DNA from: Chrysopilus asiliformis
Taxonomy: Eukaryota; Arthropoda; Insecta; Diptera; Rhagionidae
Length of the DNA stretch: 64,000 nt
Assembly (NCBI GenBank): GCA_964034945.1
Contig: OZ035962.1
Coordinates: 70,322,274 to 70,386,273 of the forward strand
Reading direction: 5' to 3'
Each line of letters starts with the position of its first letter. Position 1 is the stretch's first letter. This document shows positions 12,101 through 24,310 of this stretch, piece by piece. Position numbers and translations under genes: made by a program. The notes beneath the pieces were generated by a model that was given only the letters and a program-made list of their open reading frames with translations, ran no database searches and was not told where the DNA came from.

Positions 12101-15100
12101 GATGGAAAACTGATAGTTGTGTGCTCTACTTTAGTCAGCGTGACTGCGATAAATTTCCACACAGTCATTAACTAGTCTTTCAAAACTGTAAAAGAGACCC
12201 AAAATCAGGGGTGGGAAGCCAGTGTTGTTTATCTACGCATAGACTTTAATTATTTACATTTTCGAGTAGACAATCATGCTTATTCACAAATTTATTGTTC
12301 GTTAACAATATTGTTAAGTAACAATAAATTTCATAGCAATCCATAAAGAAAATGGTAATCACAATTTTGCTTGTTAAAAAGTTTCGTTAAAAATGTTCGT
12401 TGTGTTGTTATGCCAACAGTTTTGTGAAATATTTTAATAGTTGCAGTTGTATTGCATTCGGGGATTGTTGTATTATTGGATTCGCGGATTGTTGTATTGC
12501 ATTGGCGAATTGTTGTATTGCATTGCGGGGGGACGATAAATATTTTTAAAAACTGTTTTCTTCTATGGAAAACGGATCGCTGGTATCGCGAAGAACTTGA
12601 CTTGGTAATCCACGTGGTAATCCAACATAATGTCTTTAAAAAAGCAACACAGTAGAACACGCTTAAATGCACATCGAACTTCGCAGAATTTAATGTGCAT
12701 TTATCCGTGTTTTGCATTTATCCGTAGCACGGAAGCACGGAGTAATACACATTAATGTGCAATTATGCGAGTCAAATATAAACATGCAACTTTAATATTC
12801 CTGGAATAAACATTTAAATTCAATTAGGCTACACAAAAACAAAGAATCTAATTAAGAATTCATTTTATCACATAAAAATAACAAAAATCACTTTTTTTAT
12901 TGTGTGATTACATTTTATTTTTGCACATGTGCATTTAAGCGTGTAAAATTTCATGTAATTTATACTTTTGCAGTATGAAAATGGTTGCATTTAAGCAAGT
13001 ATTGCAATTAAGCGTGTGTATATATTCATATGAAAAATGCTTTAAAATCCTCCAGGCACAAATTTTGCGTGCAATTACACGAGCTTTGCATTTAAGCGTG
13101 TTGCATTTAAGTGTGTTTTACTGTATCAATGGATAATTCATGGCTTTAAATCACATCCTTTTATCTTACCGTTCTTCTTCCGCCACAATGTCCATAATTG
13201 GAATTATAAAATCAATTTTTTTGATTGAAAAAAAAAATATTTCTTCCCAAACAACTAAAATTTATTTTTGTTATCGTAACAACACTTTTAACCATTTCTA
13301 ACAAGCAATAGTGCACTCTGAATACGGTTTTATTTGACAATTTTTAGCTAACAAAATTATCGAAAGTTCATAGCAAGCAAAGTGAAATGTGAATACCGAT
13401 TTCTATTTAAACAATTGTTATGGGTATTAACAAGCAATAATAGCTTTTGTGAATAAGCATGAATAGCGTAGACAACAGTGTTGTTGTAGACAATCTTAAT
13501 TTTGGCGTAAACAACGTTGACTTCGGTGGGCTATTCATGTCACTCGAATGAGTGAAAGTCAGAAAGTCTTCTGCGATAGGTTATTCACAACAAGGCGACG
13601 AGGAAGACCACATCTCAGATGACAAGATGGTGTTGACCAGGACGCGAAGAGAATTAGGATGCAAAACTGGAGGACATCGGCACGTGTCCGGGACCTCTGA
13701 CGAGAGACATTGCGGCAGGCCAAGACCGGAAACCGGATATAGTGCCGAGAGAGAAAGAGAATGTCGACTTTTCGTAGACATTGTAAATTTCCTCATATCA
13801 ATACAAATTCACCAGGGATTACAAATATTTTGGTTTTGTCAGTAGTGCAGTTTTTGTACAAACGTGTTTCTCGAAAAAAATAAAGCCATGTTCTAGAATG
13901 GGACAAATTTAGTAAAATAAAGCAAATATTGTACCATATATTAAGAAAATTCTTTTGCCCATAATGAGCAACCCCAACCCTAGATGAACGACTGTTTAAA
14001 ATCTTTGTAATCTTAATATCTAAACTCCTTCGACCTCTTCTCTTACTATTCGATTCAATTTATTTCCTCCATACATTACCTCCATAGACCGTGATCACAC
14101 ACGGACTGAATAAACCGGCTGCTTGAACCTTTTGTGATTACACGAGATAAACTGAACCCCACACCGAGAAGTGGAACGGATGGAAACTGGGCCATTTTTA
14201 TTTCACTAACATCGTGGTCAGAGATAATTTATCGGAATTTCGTAGGATTGTGGGGAAAAATTAAATTTATTAATAATTTTTAAAATATTAGTGATTGTAT
14301 TACAGACAATAAAATGGCAAAAATGTTCCATAAATAAATATAGCACACATAAATAAAAACTATTCGAGATGCGCACGCTATGGCGTCTACAAACCAAATG
14401 ATCTTTTCGAAACAAGTGGGAATAGGTACACGTCGTTCCTCATTAACTTCAAAATTAAATCTTTACTTTTCGTTCTTCTTTTCGTATCATCATTCCCACT
14501 TCGTATCTTGCCCAAAATCCTCTGCCAATGTAATCATGGTCCTACAAACCTCCATACATTAAATGAAAAAAACCACGTCGCCGAAAACGAATAACCCAGA
14601 AATACCCCGAACTTGGCATTCTAATTCGCTATAAAAATCTGAAATTCTTGAGATAGAAAAAATGAACGAGTATTATGACCGAAAAAAATAGAATCGAATA
14701 AATGTGAACCAGAGAAAGAAATATAAGGTCTGTTCGATATAAGTCCTGGGGGCATATTGCGTATCTCGAACAAACGCTAGTTCGATCGAGAAACCGTGTA
14801 TTGGTATTGCCTATCTCGATTTTGTGCTCGACATTGCATACAAATTTCTCGAAATTTAAGAGTAGTCGAAACAACATTTTTTTGCATAAATATTGCAAAA
14901 TTCGCATTTCCAAAGAAAAAAAAGTGGGTGCTGGCTTTTAAAAATACCTAAAACCCACAAAAAAATGTTCTTTCGAAAGTAATAATTTTTTACTGAACGC
15001 ACATAGAATAATACAAAATTCTCTTATTAGTGGTTTTTTATAAAACCCAAATAAATATTTAAAGGGTTTTCTAGCATACCACTTGAAAGAATTTATCTGC

Positions 15101-18100
15101 ATAAAGCAAAACACTGCGAAAAACTTAAAAATATATAATGCATTTGAAATTTCCCAAAAATTTGCCTTGGGCTCGTTCGTTTTCTCGAATTTAATGCCTG
15201 ATTGCTTATCTCGAAAATCGAGGGTTTCTGACATTTTTCTCGACCGATATTTCTCGAAAGGTCTTGAGCTTTCGAGACGGCAGTTGTTGATTTTAGACGG
15301 CAGTTGTTGAAAATGTTCGGAAGAAACATTTTACTGAATAAAGAGGAACAATTAAATGCAACTTTTCACTTTAACACCACAAAAATAAATAAAAATTATC
15401 TGTCAAAAATATTTCCCCTGGGGAAATCTCGAAATTGCATGTTCGAGATACGTAATTCCATTATCTCTCGAAATCGAAGTTGCCTCTCGAATTCGCTGGT
15501 CTCGTTTTTCGAGATACGCAATGTCTCCCCTGGACTTACTCCGAATATTTTCACTTTACTCCACAAAATGGCGGATTTTCTTACTCTGAATTTGTTTTTA
15601 TCGAACAACTTGGAGTAAGTTCAGAGTAAGTCACGTTTGAACTGTCGTTTAATATATATTTCATGAAACCTGTTTTGTAAACTTACGCTCAACTTGGTAA
15701 ACTCGAAATTCTCCGTCATGATTTTCAACATATAAATTTTCATAATTACACATTTTATAAATTTTTCTTGACTTCCAAACACTGTAAAAGAGAGGTTATG
15801 TCTGACAAATATCAGCTGTCAAAAGTTTACTCCAGCTAAAAGCAAGAGTAAGTCCAGGACTCAAAAGATGAGTCCTGGACTTACACTTTTCTGTTCGATA
15901 TGTGTTCGGAGTAAGTCCAGGACTCATATCGAACAGAAAAGAGTAAAAAAATTTACTCCAAGTCCAGAACTCATATCGAACAGACCTATAGCACAGTATA
16001 CAGTAAACAAACTTCATACATTAAATGTGAAAATAACCTGTGTAACCGAAAACGAATAACCCAGAAATACCCAAATCTAGGCATTCTAATTGGTTAGAAA
16101 AATCTTAAATTTTTGGGGTACAAAGAATGAACAAGCAATATGACCACAAAGGAATCTAATAAAAGTGAAACAGAGAAAGAAATATACTGTTAAAGATGAG
16201 AGCCGCAACGACGTTACCAGATTAGTCAGTTGCGAAATGTATTTCTTGCCTTAGAAATTAAATACAATTCTAAAATAAGTTGCAAATTATGTTCGTTTGA
16301 ATATAGAAAATTAGAAATTCAGTCCAAACTGGTACTGCATTTTTTCTCAAACGTCATTATTGCTTTGAAATTAGCATCACGTCGTTTGTAAAATGATTTT
16401 GATGGACCGAAGATTTGATATTAATTGCTTTTCTACTATATCCTGACAATTTAAATTTTCTATCCAAATTTTCAACCTAAAATGAAGAATATTTGTACTT
16501 TTATAAGAAATGGTGGTCAAAACAGATTTCAATTTTTAAATTTCCCTCCTCTGAAATATAAAATCAACAGCAGAAAAATCAGATACGGCAATGCCCGTTT
16601 GCAATTGTTTCTTTCAGTTGCTCTGATTTGATGGGAAACGAGTCGGGTGGATTTCGGTTTCATTATTTTTCTCAATTTCCTGTGAAATGAAGTGAGTGAT
16701 TTAAACAGAAAGTTTATAATTTAGCATGTTTCCATACTATTTCGTGTATTCCGCTGATATTTTATTTAGCTTTTAATCTTTATGCCGACTAAATTTCACG
16801 CAAAACACATTGCGAAATGCAAAAGATACCGATCAGCTGTGTCGCTTTTGTTTACAAATTTTCGGTTACACGCATATATGACTGTGCTGTTTGCTCTCGT
16901 GTTTTCTGCCTATGAATATGGTATGTTCTTTTTACTCTTACATAGTAAATTGGGTTATTTTCGAGTTTGCTTACTGTATACTGTGCCTATAGTGTCAAAC
17001 AAGTAGCGAAACGGCGTTACCAGATGAGCCAAATGACAAATGTATTTTTTTTTCTTAGAAATTAAATACAGTTCTAAAATAAGTTGTACATAATGTTCGT
17101 TTGAATATATAAAACTAGAAATTCAGTCAAAACTGGTACTGCCTTTTTTCCAACGTCGTTACTGCTTTTAAATTAGCAAATTCAGCATCCAATTTCAACC
17201 TAAAGAGCCTGTTTATAGGCCGCCTAACTAAGCCGGATGAAATATTGCTCGACATTGAGACTAAATACGCCAGTAGCTGTTGCCTTAATTTTGACAGTTT
17301 CTATCATAATTAGGCGGACTATTTCAAACAATGTGAACAGGCTGAAAGAGACTCAGCCCACTTCCTCACCTTGCCTTAATGTTGCCAGTTTCTGTCAGAA
17401 TTAGGCGAACTATTTCAACCAATCTGAACATGGTCAAAGGGATGAGTTTTTGTACCTTTATAAGAAAAGGTCGACAAAACAGATTTCTATTTTTAAATTT
17501 CCCGCCACTGAAAACAATAAAATCAGATTTGGCAATGCTGTGAATTGGGTCGCAGCAAGATATACGGCGTTTACCGGTGTTCATTTTTTGTGATTTACTG
17601 GGAAATGAAGTGATATGATAAGCAGCAAGTTTCTAGTTTAGCATTTTTGCATATTATTTCGTGCGTTTTGCTGAGATTTTATTATTCATTTAATATTTAT
17701 ACGCCGCTAAATCACACTCAAAACATATTGCGAAATGCAAATTTTCGGTTTCAAGCACACATGGCTGTACTATTTACTCTAGTGTTTTCTGCCGATGAAT
17801 ATATGTGCTCTTTACTCTTATATATTTAATTGGGTTATTTTCGATTTTGTCTTCTGTATCTGTGCACAAGTTGAGAGAAAATCTTGGAATGAACAATGAC
17901 TCATTATGCATTTGACCTGCCGGGCAACATCTAAAAGAAAAATTCAAAATGTACTCAAGGCTACGCCCGCTTCTTTCTGTCAATTTTTTAATGTTTCCCT
18001 TTCAACAGTTCACTTGCGAATGGTGTTCTGTTCAAAAACTTGGCCTAGCTCACACGCACGCATTGAAATGAGGTGTAAAAATATTTTGAAGAACGGCGCA

Positions 18101-19149
18101 AAGAGGAAAAATGTAAAAGCCGGAATACGGATTTACTCGATTGATGCTGAGCAAAGAAAGGTGTAATATTGCACAATAATAGGGGCCGCTTTAAACAGTG
18201 ATTTTCTCGAATAGTTAAGACCGTTCATTTTAAATTCTGGATTCATTTATGATTTTGGTGGTAATCAGATAAAAAAAATTTATGCATTCGTGTTTTTTCA
18301 ATCTTTTACGCCTTTTGTTTATCCTGTTATGTTAAAACGTTGAAATGAGTTTTCATATATTGGCTTACATCAGTGAATAGAAGGGATTCGAAAGTGTAGG
18401 TGGTGACTAGTCATCCCCACCATACATTGATGGTATTTTGCGTTTTTTGTTAGATGGAGATTCTAAGCAAGAATCTACCAAACCTTGAGCTCTCGCCGAG
18501 TTATTTAATCGTTGTGCCCACTTCAATTTCTGGACATGGATTGCAACAAATGTGGAATCATTTCAATATAACCTCATCAAAAAAAAAACACGCTGTTACA
18601 TAAGAGTTAGAATGACGAAATTTAAAGTTTACGAAATTTTTACCGAAATTATTATCTAGCCATGACTAAAGGTAAAAAATTTAAAAGCTATATTTCAAAA
18701 AATACCCATAGTGTGTACTTTGGACTTCTTCTAAGCAGGGGGCGCTTCCCACTACTTCCCGGCCGGTGGCTAACCGGACACCGAAATATAATAAATATCT
18801 ACTTACTTGTATCTGATCTGTCCACATCTTGACTGATAAGCTGTTAGTGGAGACGAATTCTGGAAAAAAATACTTTATTAATAGTTTTTCACAAAAATTC
18901 TTTCAGAAATAGCTCGAAAGAGTACAGAATTTTCTGGAACATACAAAGTCCGCTGTACTAGATATTGAGGTACGACATCGTTCAATGAAAATTAACCGTA
19001 GGATTCACAGAATGATATATTTTCTTTAGCAATAAAATCTAAAAAGAGAAAAACCTTACATTATTGAAAATAGATGAGAATGTTCTTCGGGCTGGCAAAT
19101 CCACATGACTTTCAGTCAAACGTGAAACAAATCTCGCTGCTTTCAACAT
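9126..19149 (-). CDS. Hsc70-5: Mitochondrial Hsp70 (mortalin, Hsc70-5/HSPA9)
   Basis: ATP-driven chaperone of the mitochondrial matrix that pulls preproteins through TIM23, refolds them and supports Fe-S cluster assembly. Seven coding exons, all joined in phase at GT-AG sites: 19149-19060, 18859-18807, 11531-10953, 10740-10257, 10167-9547, 9420-9280 and 9218-9126; total 686 aa, the usual length. The first 48 residues ([15 protein letters not shown]...) are basic, Ser/Ala-rich and lack acidic clusters at the start, as expected for a matrix-targeting peptide. The ATPase domain shows IDLGTTNSC (about residues 59-67) and [12 protein letters not shown] (about 244-255); the substrate-binding domain is in exon 5. 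The tail is Ser/Gln/Glu/Lys-rich and lacks the cytosolic EEVD motif. Intron 2 (18806-11532) is about 7.3 kb; the other introns are 61-212 bp. Identity is certain; exact exon ends are read by eye. Confidence 0.97.
11708..12130. mobile_element. Harbinger-like MITE, 423 bp (TTA target)
   Basis: TIRs contain AGTAGAGCACACA followed by CTATCAGTTTTCCATCAGT on the left, and the same on the right read from the other strand. TTA flanks both sides (11705-11707, 12131-12133); the left end has an extra AGTAG. Further CAGTTTTCCATCAGT words repeat inside. Non-coding. Confidence 0.6.
12214..12300 (+). mobile_element. Left end of a hAT-like element (family of 24748-25653)
   Basis: CAGTGTTGTTTATCTACGCA followed by TAGACTTTAATT closely matches the left end of the element at 24748. 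A degenerate partner may exist near 13460-13520, where TAGACAACAGTGTTG occurs, but I could not find a matching 8-bp duplication, so only the end is called. Confidence 0.45.
12650..13123. mobile_element. pogo/Tc1-like MITE, 474 bp
   Basis: Left end CAGTAGAACACGCTTAAATG; right end reads CAGTAAAACACACTTAAATG on the other strand. TA follows the right end (13124-13125); the left flank has CA instead. The words GCATTTAAGCGTGT and variants recur in the subterminal regions, as in pogo/Tigger-type ends. Non-coding, inside Hsc70-5 intron 2. Confidence 0.6.
13590..13727 (+). pseudogene. LINE ORF2 C-terminal relic
   Basis: The frame from 13590 reads [10 protein letters not shown], stop, [25 protein letters not shown], stop, RETLRQAKT. 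This is the characteristic last segment of many insect non-LTR retrotransposon ORF2 proteins (RRRGRP...DGV..D....NW...A.DR..W). Both stops sit where Trp is usual, consistent with TGG to TGA changes. Only about 45 codons are recognisable; no reverse-transcriptase core is present. Confidence 0.6.
14726..15987. mobile_element. TIR element with a nested second element
   Basis: Left end AGGTCTGTTCGATATAAGTC; right end reads AGGTCTGTTCGATATGAGTT on the other strand. ATA flanks both sides (14723-14725, 15988-15990). A second element (14750-15528) sits inside. Repeats of the AGTCCAGGACTCATATCGAA type recur at 15850-15970. Non-coding; superfamily not assigned. Confidence 0.6.
14750..15528. mobile_element. 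Nested TIR element with 5-bp duplication CCTGG
   Basis: Left end GGGCATATTGCGTATCTCGA; right end reads GGAGACATTGCGTATCTCGA on the other strand. CCTGG occurs at 14745-14749 and again at 15529-15533, so the host word CCTGGACTT of the outer element was split. Many TCTCGA(A) words inside. A GC-rich 5-bp duplication resembles Transib-type insertion, but no transposase is present. Confidence 0.55.
16012..17830 (+). repeat. Partial tandem duplication in Hsc70-5 intron 2
   Basis: The block around 16200-16980 is repeated, diverged, at about 17005-17825: GGCGTTACCAGAT, TTAGAAATTAAATACA, ATGTTCGTTTGAATAT and AAACTGGTACTGC occur in the same order in both. The segment 16012-16190 is also a second copy of 14548-14725 (shared GAAAACGAATAACCCAGAAA), with the TIR element of 14726-15987 lying at its end. 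Non-coding. Confidence 0.6.
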
Positions 19150-19768
19150 TTTGCTTTATGTGCTGGATAACTTAATTTCTCAATCAAATCACTTCTAGAG
19201 AAAAAGTGCGTTACTTTCCTGTTATTAACTCACTACGATTTAACAACTTTTTCCGCAAAAGTAGTCGAAAGACAAAAACGCGTGATGCAATTCTCAGCAA
19301 GTTTTCGAAAAATGGTTAGGTGAGCCCAATATATTTCTTTTATACGTGAAATGTGGAACCTATTTCAGTTCGTTCCACTAGCAGTCCTTGACAAAAACTC
19401 AACAATACACTCGATTCTACTGAATAATACACTTTGGTCACTATTTATTATTGATTATCGCATTACTTAATGTTCTTCTCTTCAAACTGTTTTATTAAAG
19501 TCTATTATTATAAGATCCAGACAGATCCACAAAACTCCAGATCTGACAGCCTCGAAACTTCCTTTGCAAGTGTTGCCGTTTGTGAAGTTCTGTTTCCAAG
19601 TTCACACATTTAGGTGGCGTTCCGAATCGTAGAATAGAGAACAAAAACTAGGGTACCTTTATGGCAACTTTTAGTACCGATGTTACACTAGGGATACTAT
19701 AAACTAGAGAATGGACATCAGCGCTTAATAGACTGAGTGAGACTGCTAATTAAATGCTGACTACTGAG
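19150..19768. promoter_or_regulatory. 5' flank of Hsc70-5
   Basis: Sequence immediately upstream of the Hsc70-5 start codon (minus strand), so it must hold its 5' UTR and probably its core promoter. I see no unambiguous TATA box or heat-shock element array and do not mark individual sites. It ends at a hAT MITE (19769). Confidence 0.4.
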
Positions 19769-20120
19769 CAGTGGCGGCTTTATAGGGGAGGGAACGGAAG
19801 CATTGCCTCCTCATAACATTTTATAAAAATGTTTTTCTAACGTATGCCTTTAATTTTTTATACCACAATGGACTGTATAAAAATCTGTATGTTCAGAAAA
19901 TAATAATTTAAAAGAAAATCCTATTCTCTAAAACATAAATTACAACAAATACTTTCATACAGCTTTTGCTAAGAACAAGCATAGCCACATATAGAATACG
20001 AACACCAATCTCTGTTTCGCTTTTCCACCACAGAAAAATAGGTCTTCCTACATAATTCCGTAATTTTTTGGCATGCTTTAACGTTGCCTCCTAATTTCAA
20101 ATATACACGAGCCGCCACTG
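19769..20120. mobile_element. hAT MITE, 352 bp
   Basis: Ends CAGTGGCGGCT and AGCCGCCACTG, with an exact 8-bp duplication CTACTGAG (19761-19768 and 20121-20128). Non-coding. It lies about 620 bp upstream of the Hsc70-5 start codon. Confidence 0.87.
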
Positions 20121-20615
20121 CTACTGAGTAGGACAGTTTATTAACTCCAATTAGAACAGTCTATTAGGCCAGTTGGAACAGATTTTTGTCCAGATTAAAA
20201 CAGTCTGTAAACCATTTTTCAGTTAATTTAAACAACTTCTACTCCAAATTTTTTTAATGTTTACCAATTTCCATTCTTTTATTTTATATTTACCAATTTC
20301 CATTCTTTTTATTTCGGCCGTTGATCAGGTTAATAAAATATACTGTTCTTTTTAAAAATTTGAAAATTTTAACGGACATCACTTTCACGATAGCCACACT
20401 AGGTTTATATAGTCACTCTGAGCTGAATGCACTATAGTTATAAAAGCAAATCAAAATTTACCTCTCTATTATGGATAACAAATCGCTACTCCGGAGGAAG
20501 ACTGTCACAACTCAAAAATTGTAAATTTTGGGAAATGACGTTTTAAAGTTATTCTGATATTTTGTGTTAGTATTTTTGATATTTAGAAAATATCTACAGT
20601 AACAAGCTTTTGCTT
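20121..20615. other. Intergenic DNA, nothing recognised
   Basis: About 0.5 kb of AT-rich sequence with no open frame of note and no TIR pair. Confidence 0.4.
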
Positions 20616-21000
20616 AAGCCTAGTACGCAGTTCGAGTAAAATGAAATTTTCCATACAAATTTAACACTGCGCTTAAATTTAACCTCAGAAATTTTACCAA
20701 ACGGTACGCAGTTCGCTGGTAAAATGATGTGAAAAACTCATGTTGCACTAGATGGCGTAGAAAGTCTCCACTTGATTTTACCAGCATTTTAACTGTTCGG
20801 TACATTAAATTCGAGGTAAAAATTTGACAGATGAAAATAATAGAGGTTCTGTTTCCAGTTTTCTTAGCGAGTGTGGTTTTTTAATTTAAAAAAATGGAAG
20901 AATATTTGATTTCTCCACAAACAGTTTTTACTTCGGTTTTAATGTGCCAATTTGGAGACCGCGTTAAAATTTCATTTTACTCGAACTGCGTACTAGGCTT
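20616..21000. mobile_element. MITE with long perfect TIRs, 385 bp
   Basis: The left end AAGCCTAGTACGCAGTTCGA and the right end are perfect reverse complements for about 30 bp. The word GTACGCAGTTCG recurs inside (20704). Flanks read TGCTT and TAAGT, so a TTAA-type target is possible but not clean. Non-coding. Confidence 0.75.
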
Positions 21001-21862
21001 TAAGTTACAATTGTTTTGACAAAAACAAAAAACTAAAAGATTTTTTCAGCTAGTCACTAGGATATTTTAATTTATGGACTTTTGATAGTAGAAATGTGTT
21101 TTAACTTTGTCTACAGAATACCAGAATCTCTTAACAAAAGTCTCCACACGAGCTAACAGACAGCTGCTCGATTGACGTATTTTAACTTGTTTGCAAGAAT
21201 ACCAAATTTTCTTGAATTGCTCTTAACCAAATTTTCTTAAATTGCTCGAACACATTTTTTGCGTGACAAATGCTGCACGATGTTACCAAAATTGTACCAC
21301 TGATTAAGTCGACTTCCATTACTACATGAAATATTTGAAATTGTAACACTAAATTTTCCGTAACAAAATAAAAGAGAATATAGGATAATTTTTTTATAAA
21401 AAAAAAACATTACTTTCAATTAGTAACTATAAAATACTCTTCACGACATGATTAAAAAACTTGAAAATAATTTTCTTATTATAAACAGGGGTGTAGAGTT
21501 GGAGTCGCGGAATCAGAGTTCTTGGTCTGGAGTCGTTATATTAAAAGTCACGACTCTGACTCCGTCAAAACAAGATTAAAAAATTAAAATTTTGAAATTT
21601 CAACTTCGCTTTACTATTTAGTATAAAAATGTTCACCCGACGTGTTTTAAAAAACGAACTTCCGATTTTTTAGAGTTTAAATGTCCCAAATTTTTTACTT
21701 TAGGTTTAAATTTTAAATCAAAAAGTTGAAATTTTCTAAAATGAAATTTCGTAAATAAATAGTTTAGTTTTTAAACTAAAAAGTTTCAAAATTTAATTGA
21801 AATTGTTCGAAATTATGGTTTGATGGCCAGGGCGTTTCACCGGAACTATTGTTTTCAGCCCT
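21001..21862. other. Intergenic DNA with GAGTC-rich end-like sequence
   Basis: AT-rich; at 21487-21560 a run of GGAGTC/GACTCC words resembles an element end, with a possible partner (GGAGTCAGAG, GGAGCCGGAG) at 24695-24730. No TSD found, so no element is called. Confidence 0.35.
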
Positions 21863-22471
21863 CAAACATAACAAAAGCTATAATTGCCAATCTGGCAATT
21901 ATTCAAGACCCGTATGGTGATATTCGTATCAAAATTCGAACAGTTGTATCAAAATTCCACTTTGAAGGCAAACTTTCCAATAAGATTTTTTAAAACTTAT
22001 TCCAATCGGATTTTGATGTATGGGAGTTTTATGTAGAATCATATCCTAAATAACTTTTGTTCTTGAACTTTTTTGATAACATTTACCGTTTTTGAGATAT
22101 TCGCAAAAAACGTTTTCGTTCGTATGGGGGGTACCCCCCCTAATGGTCTATTTTTGCCCATTAACGAACTTAGCCTCGCATTTTACGAAAAACGAATCTG
22201 CGCAAAATTTCAAGTCTCTAGCTCAATCCGTACGCCCGCAATCCGCGCCACAGACAGACAGACAGACGGACAGACGGACGGACGGACAGACGGACGGACG
22301 GACAGACGGACGGACGGACGGACAGACGGACGGACATGGAAAATTCAATTTTTTTTATCATTCTAAACACACTGGTGTAATTCATTTTTGTGTGTGATGA
22401 CGGGATCTTGGCGTTACAAACGGTAAAGCAAAGTTAATATACCCTTTGGTTTCACCATACGGGTATAAAAA
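21863..22471 (+). mobile_element. Helentron/DINE-like element, copy B
   Basis: Near-complete copy. In this orientation it starts with AACATAACAAAAGCTATAAT, has a small hairpin ATTGCCA-ATC-TGGCAAT, then a body with the longest GACGGACA/GACAGACG tract in the window (22252-22336), and ends ATATACCC...GGGTATAAA. Read on the minus strand the start forms a TATACCC...GGGTATA inverted pair. This architecture (5' subterminal inverted repeat, variable GACGGACA minisatellite, 3' hairpin) is that of DINE-1/INE-1-type non-autonomous Helentrons; the family assignment is inferred. Confidence 0.7.
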
Positions 22472-22584
22472 CGTAAAATCCGATTTAAAGGCAGAAATGA
22501 AGCCAGACATATCTATTCATAAATATCTGTTCTTGTGAGATAGCTTGTGCGAAAGATCAACAGTAGCGCAAGGTATGCTACAAC

Positions 22585-24310
22585 TAGGGCCTGCAAAATT
22601 ACCGAGTTTCGGATTTACCGGTAAACGGTAAATATTTTTAGTAAAAACCGGTTTACCGGTATTTACCGGTAAATCGCTATTTAGATAAAACAAATCATGT
22701 AATAGCATATTAGTGACAGTGAGAGGAAAAAAAAACGTACGAAGAAATAAGTAACAATAATTTTATAATATTTATAGTGCAAATCATAAAATCAAGAAAA
22801 CAAGAACACATAATTATAACAATTCAATAATAAAACCAAAATACATTAATTACGGCTACAAATGCCAAATATGGTTGTTTTTTCTTTTCGTTTTGATTTT
22901 TTTTCTCTAATGTAATATCGTCGGCTAAAAGTGAAATTGTGCTAAGTCCATTTGGTATAATATTCCAGAAGAGCAATTAAAACCTTGTTAAATCGTTTTA
23001 ATTCTCTTTCAATAATACTGAGTTTTCTTTAAATGAGAAAAATTGGGCTCAGTTTTCTTTAAATGAGACTCTGTTCTTTAAATGAAAATTAAAATGATTT
23101 AACAAGGGTTTTTATTGCTCTTCTGTCAAATTTGGTATAATGGACTTAGCACAATTTCACTTTTAGCCGACGATATGTATATTGCATATTACATATTTTA
23201 TCATTTACTTATGTACATGTACTAGAAGTATACTTCAGTTTGCTCTTACATTCGGAAAGCTTGTAAATATTGGGCTTTTTCGATAATTAAGGTTTTCACA
23301 AAAAAATTTACGATTTTGACATTTTTGAATTATCAGAAAAACCCATTATCATAAGTTATTTCATTAAAACATTTGAAGACCTCGGTGCAAAAAGCGGTCA
23401 TCTCCACTTTTTGACGAAAATGAGTTATTGCAGTTGGCGCAAGAATAAAAGAATGCGCATATTTGGCTGCAAACTGCGGACTCGTTGGAGGATTGTGTAA
23501 AAAGTTATTAAAGAAAAGGAGACGACTGAAAGCATTGTTTCATATAATTTGACGCAGAATTTTTTTTTCAAAAAATCTTTAATTTTTTCTGAGAGTTTTG
23601 TTTTGTGAAATTGAATATTTTTTTATTTGTTTATTTTTAAACGCTATTGAACATATTTTGGACTGTATTTTGTAGCCAATAATGCATTTTGAAAACCGCT
23701 AATATCCTCTTGGGTGCCAGAAACAGCTATCTCCAAAATTTAAAATGTCTATAACTTTTTCGAAAAAAAAATATAGATTTATCTCAAATTAAAACGATGT
23801 AAGAATACATGCTTCATTTAAATTGTAATTTTTTAACTTTGTCCCAGAGCAAAAACTTCACGCTAATATCTTTTTTATCTCTCCTGAAAAATTTGAAAAA
23901 GTGGGGATGACTGCTTTTTGCATCGAGGTCTTCATTTAGAAAAAAAATTACCAGAAGTTGTGTTTTAATTTTCAGCCTGACGTTTCGAGCCTTGCTTTGG
24001 CTCATTTTTAATGTAACATTTCCACAAAGTTTTTACGGCTAAATATTAACAGTTATAACATATTGCATTTAAATGATCGTTTAACGCCTTTGAAGATGAA
24101 CCAAAACAAGGCTCGAAACGTCAGGCTGGAAAATTAAAACACAACTTTTGCTTTTATTTCTTAAAATTGGACCGCTAAGCCCGCCAAACTAATACAAAAA
24201 AATACCGAAATACCGGTATTTTTTAAAAAAATTTACCGGTAATTTCGGTAGTGAAATTGGCCGGTAAAACCGGTAAACCGGTAAACCGGTTTCCGGTATT
24301 GCAGCCCCTA
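22585..24310. mobile_element. hAT-type element, 1726 bp
   Basis: Ends TAGGGCCTGCAA and TTGCAGCCCCTA, followed inward by many ACCGGTAAA/TTTACCGGT words; exact 8-bp duplication GCTACAAC at 22577-22584 and 24311-24318. Contains two inverted copies of the 5688-type repeat (22916-23047 and 23083-23178) and a further inverted pair with CGTTTCGAGCCTTG at 23985 and 24106. No transposase. Confidence 0.85.

Larger units (their letters stand above)
11532..18806. other. Giant intron 2 of Hsc70-5
   Basis: About 7.3 kb between the exon that ends the targeting peptide and the exon that begins the ATPase domain (donor GTAAGT at 18806, acceptor TTTTCAG before 11531). It holds at least four TIR elements, a LINE relic, a partial tandem duplication and unassigned AT-rich DNA (13840-14540, 17830-18800). 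No nested host gene was found. Confidence 0.85.

Noticed and set aside
22250..22340. CRISPR-like regular repeat
   Set aside because: Simple GACGGACA tandem tract without spacers, in a eukaryotic TE.
22073..22397. Arg/Thr/Asp-rich frames over the GACGGACA tract (also 27962-28258, 44547-44824)
   Set aside because: Translations of a minisatellite inside Helentron-like copies, not proteins.
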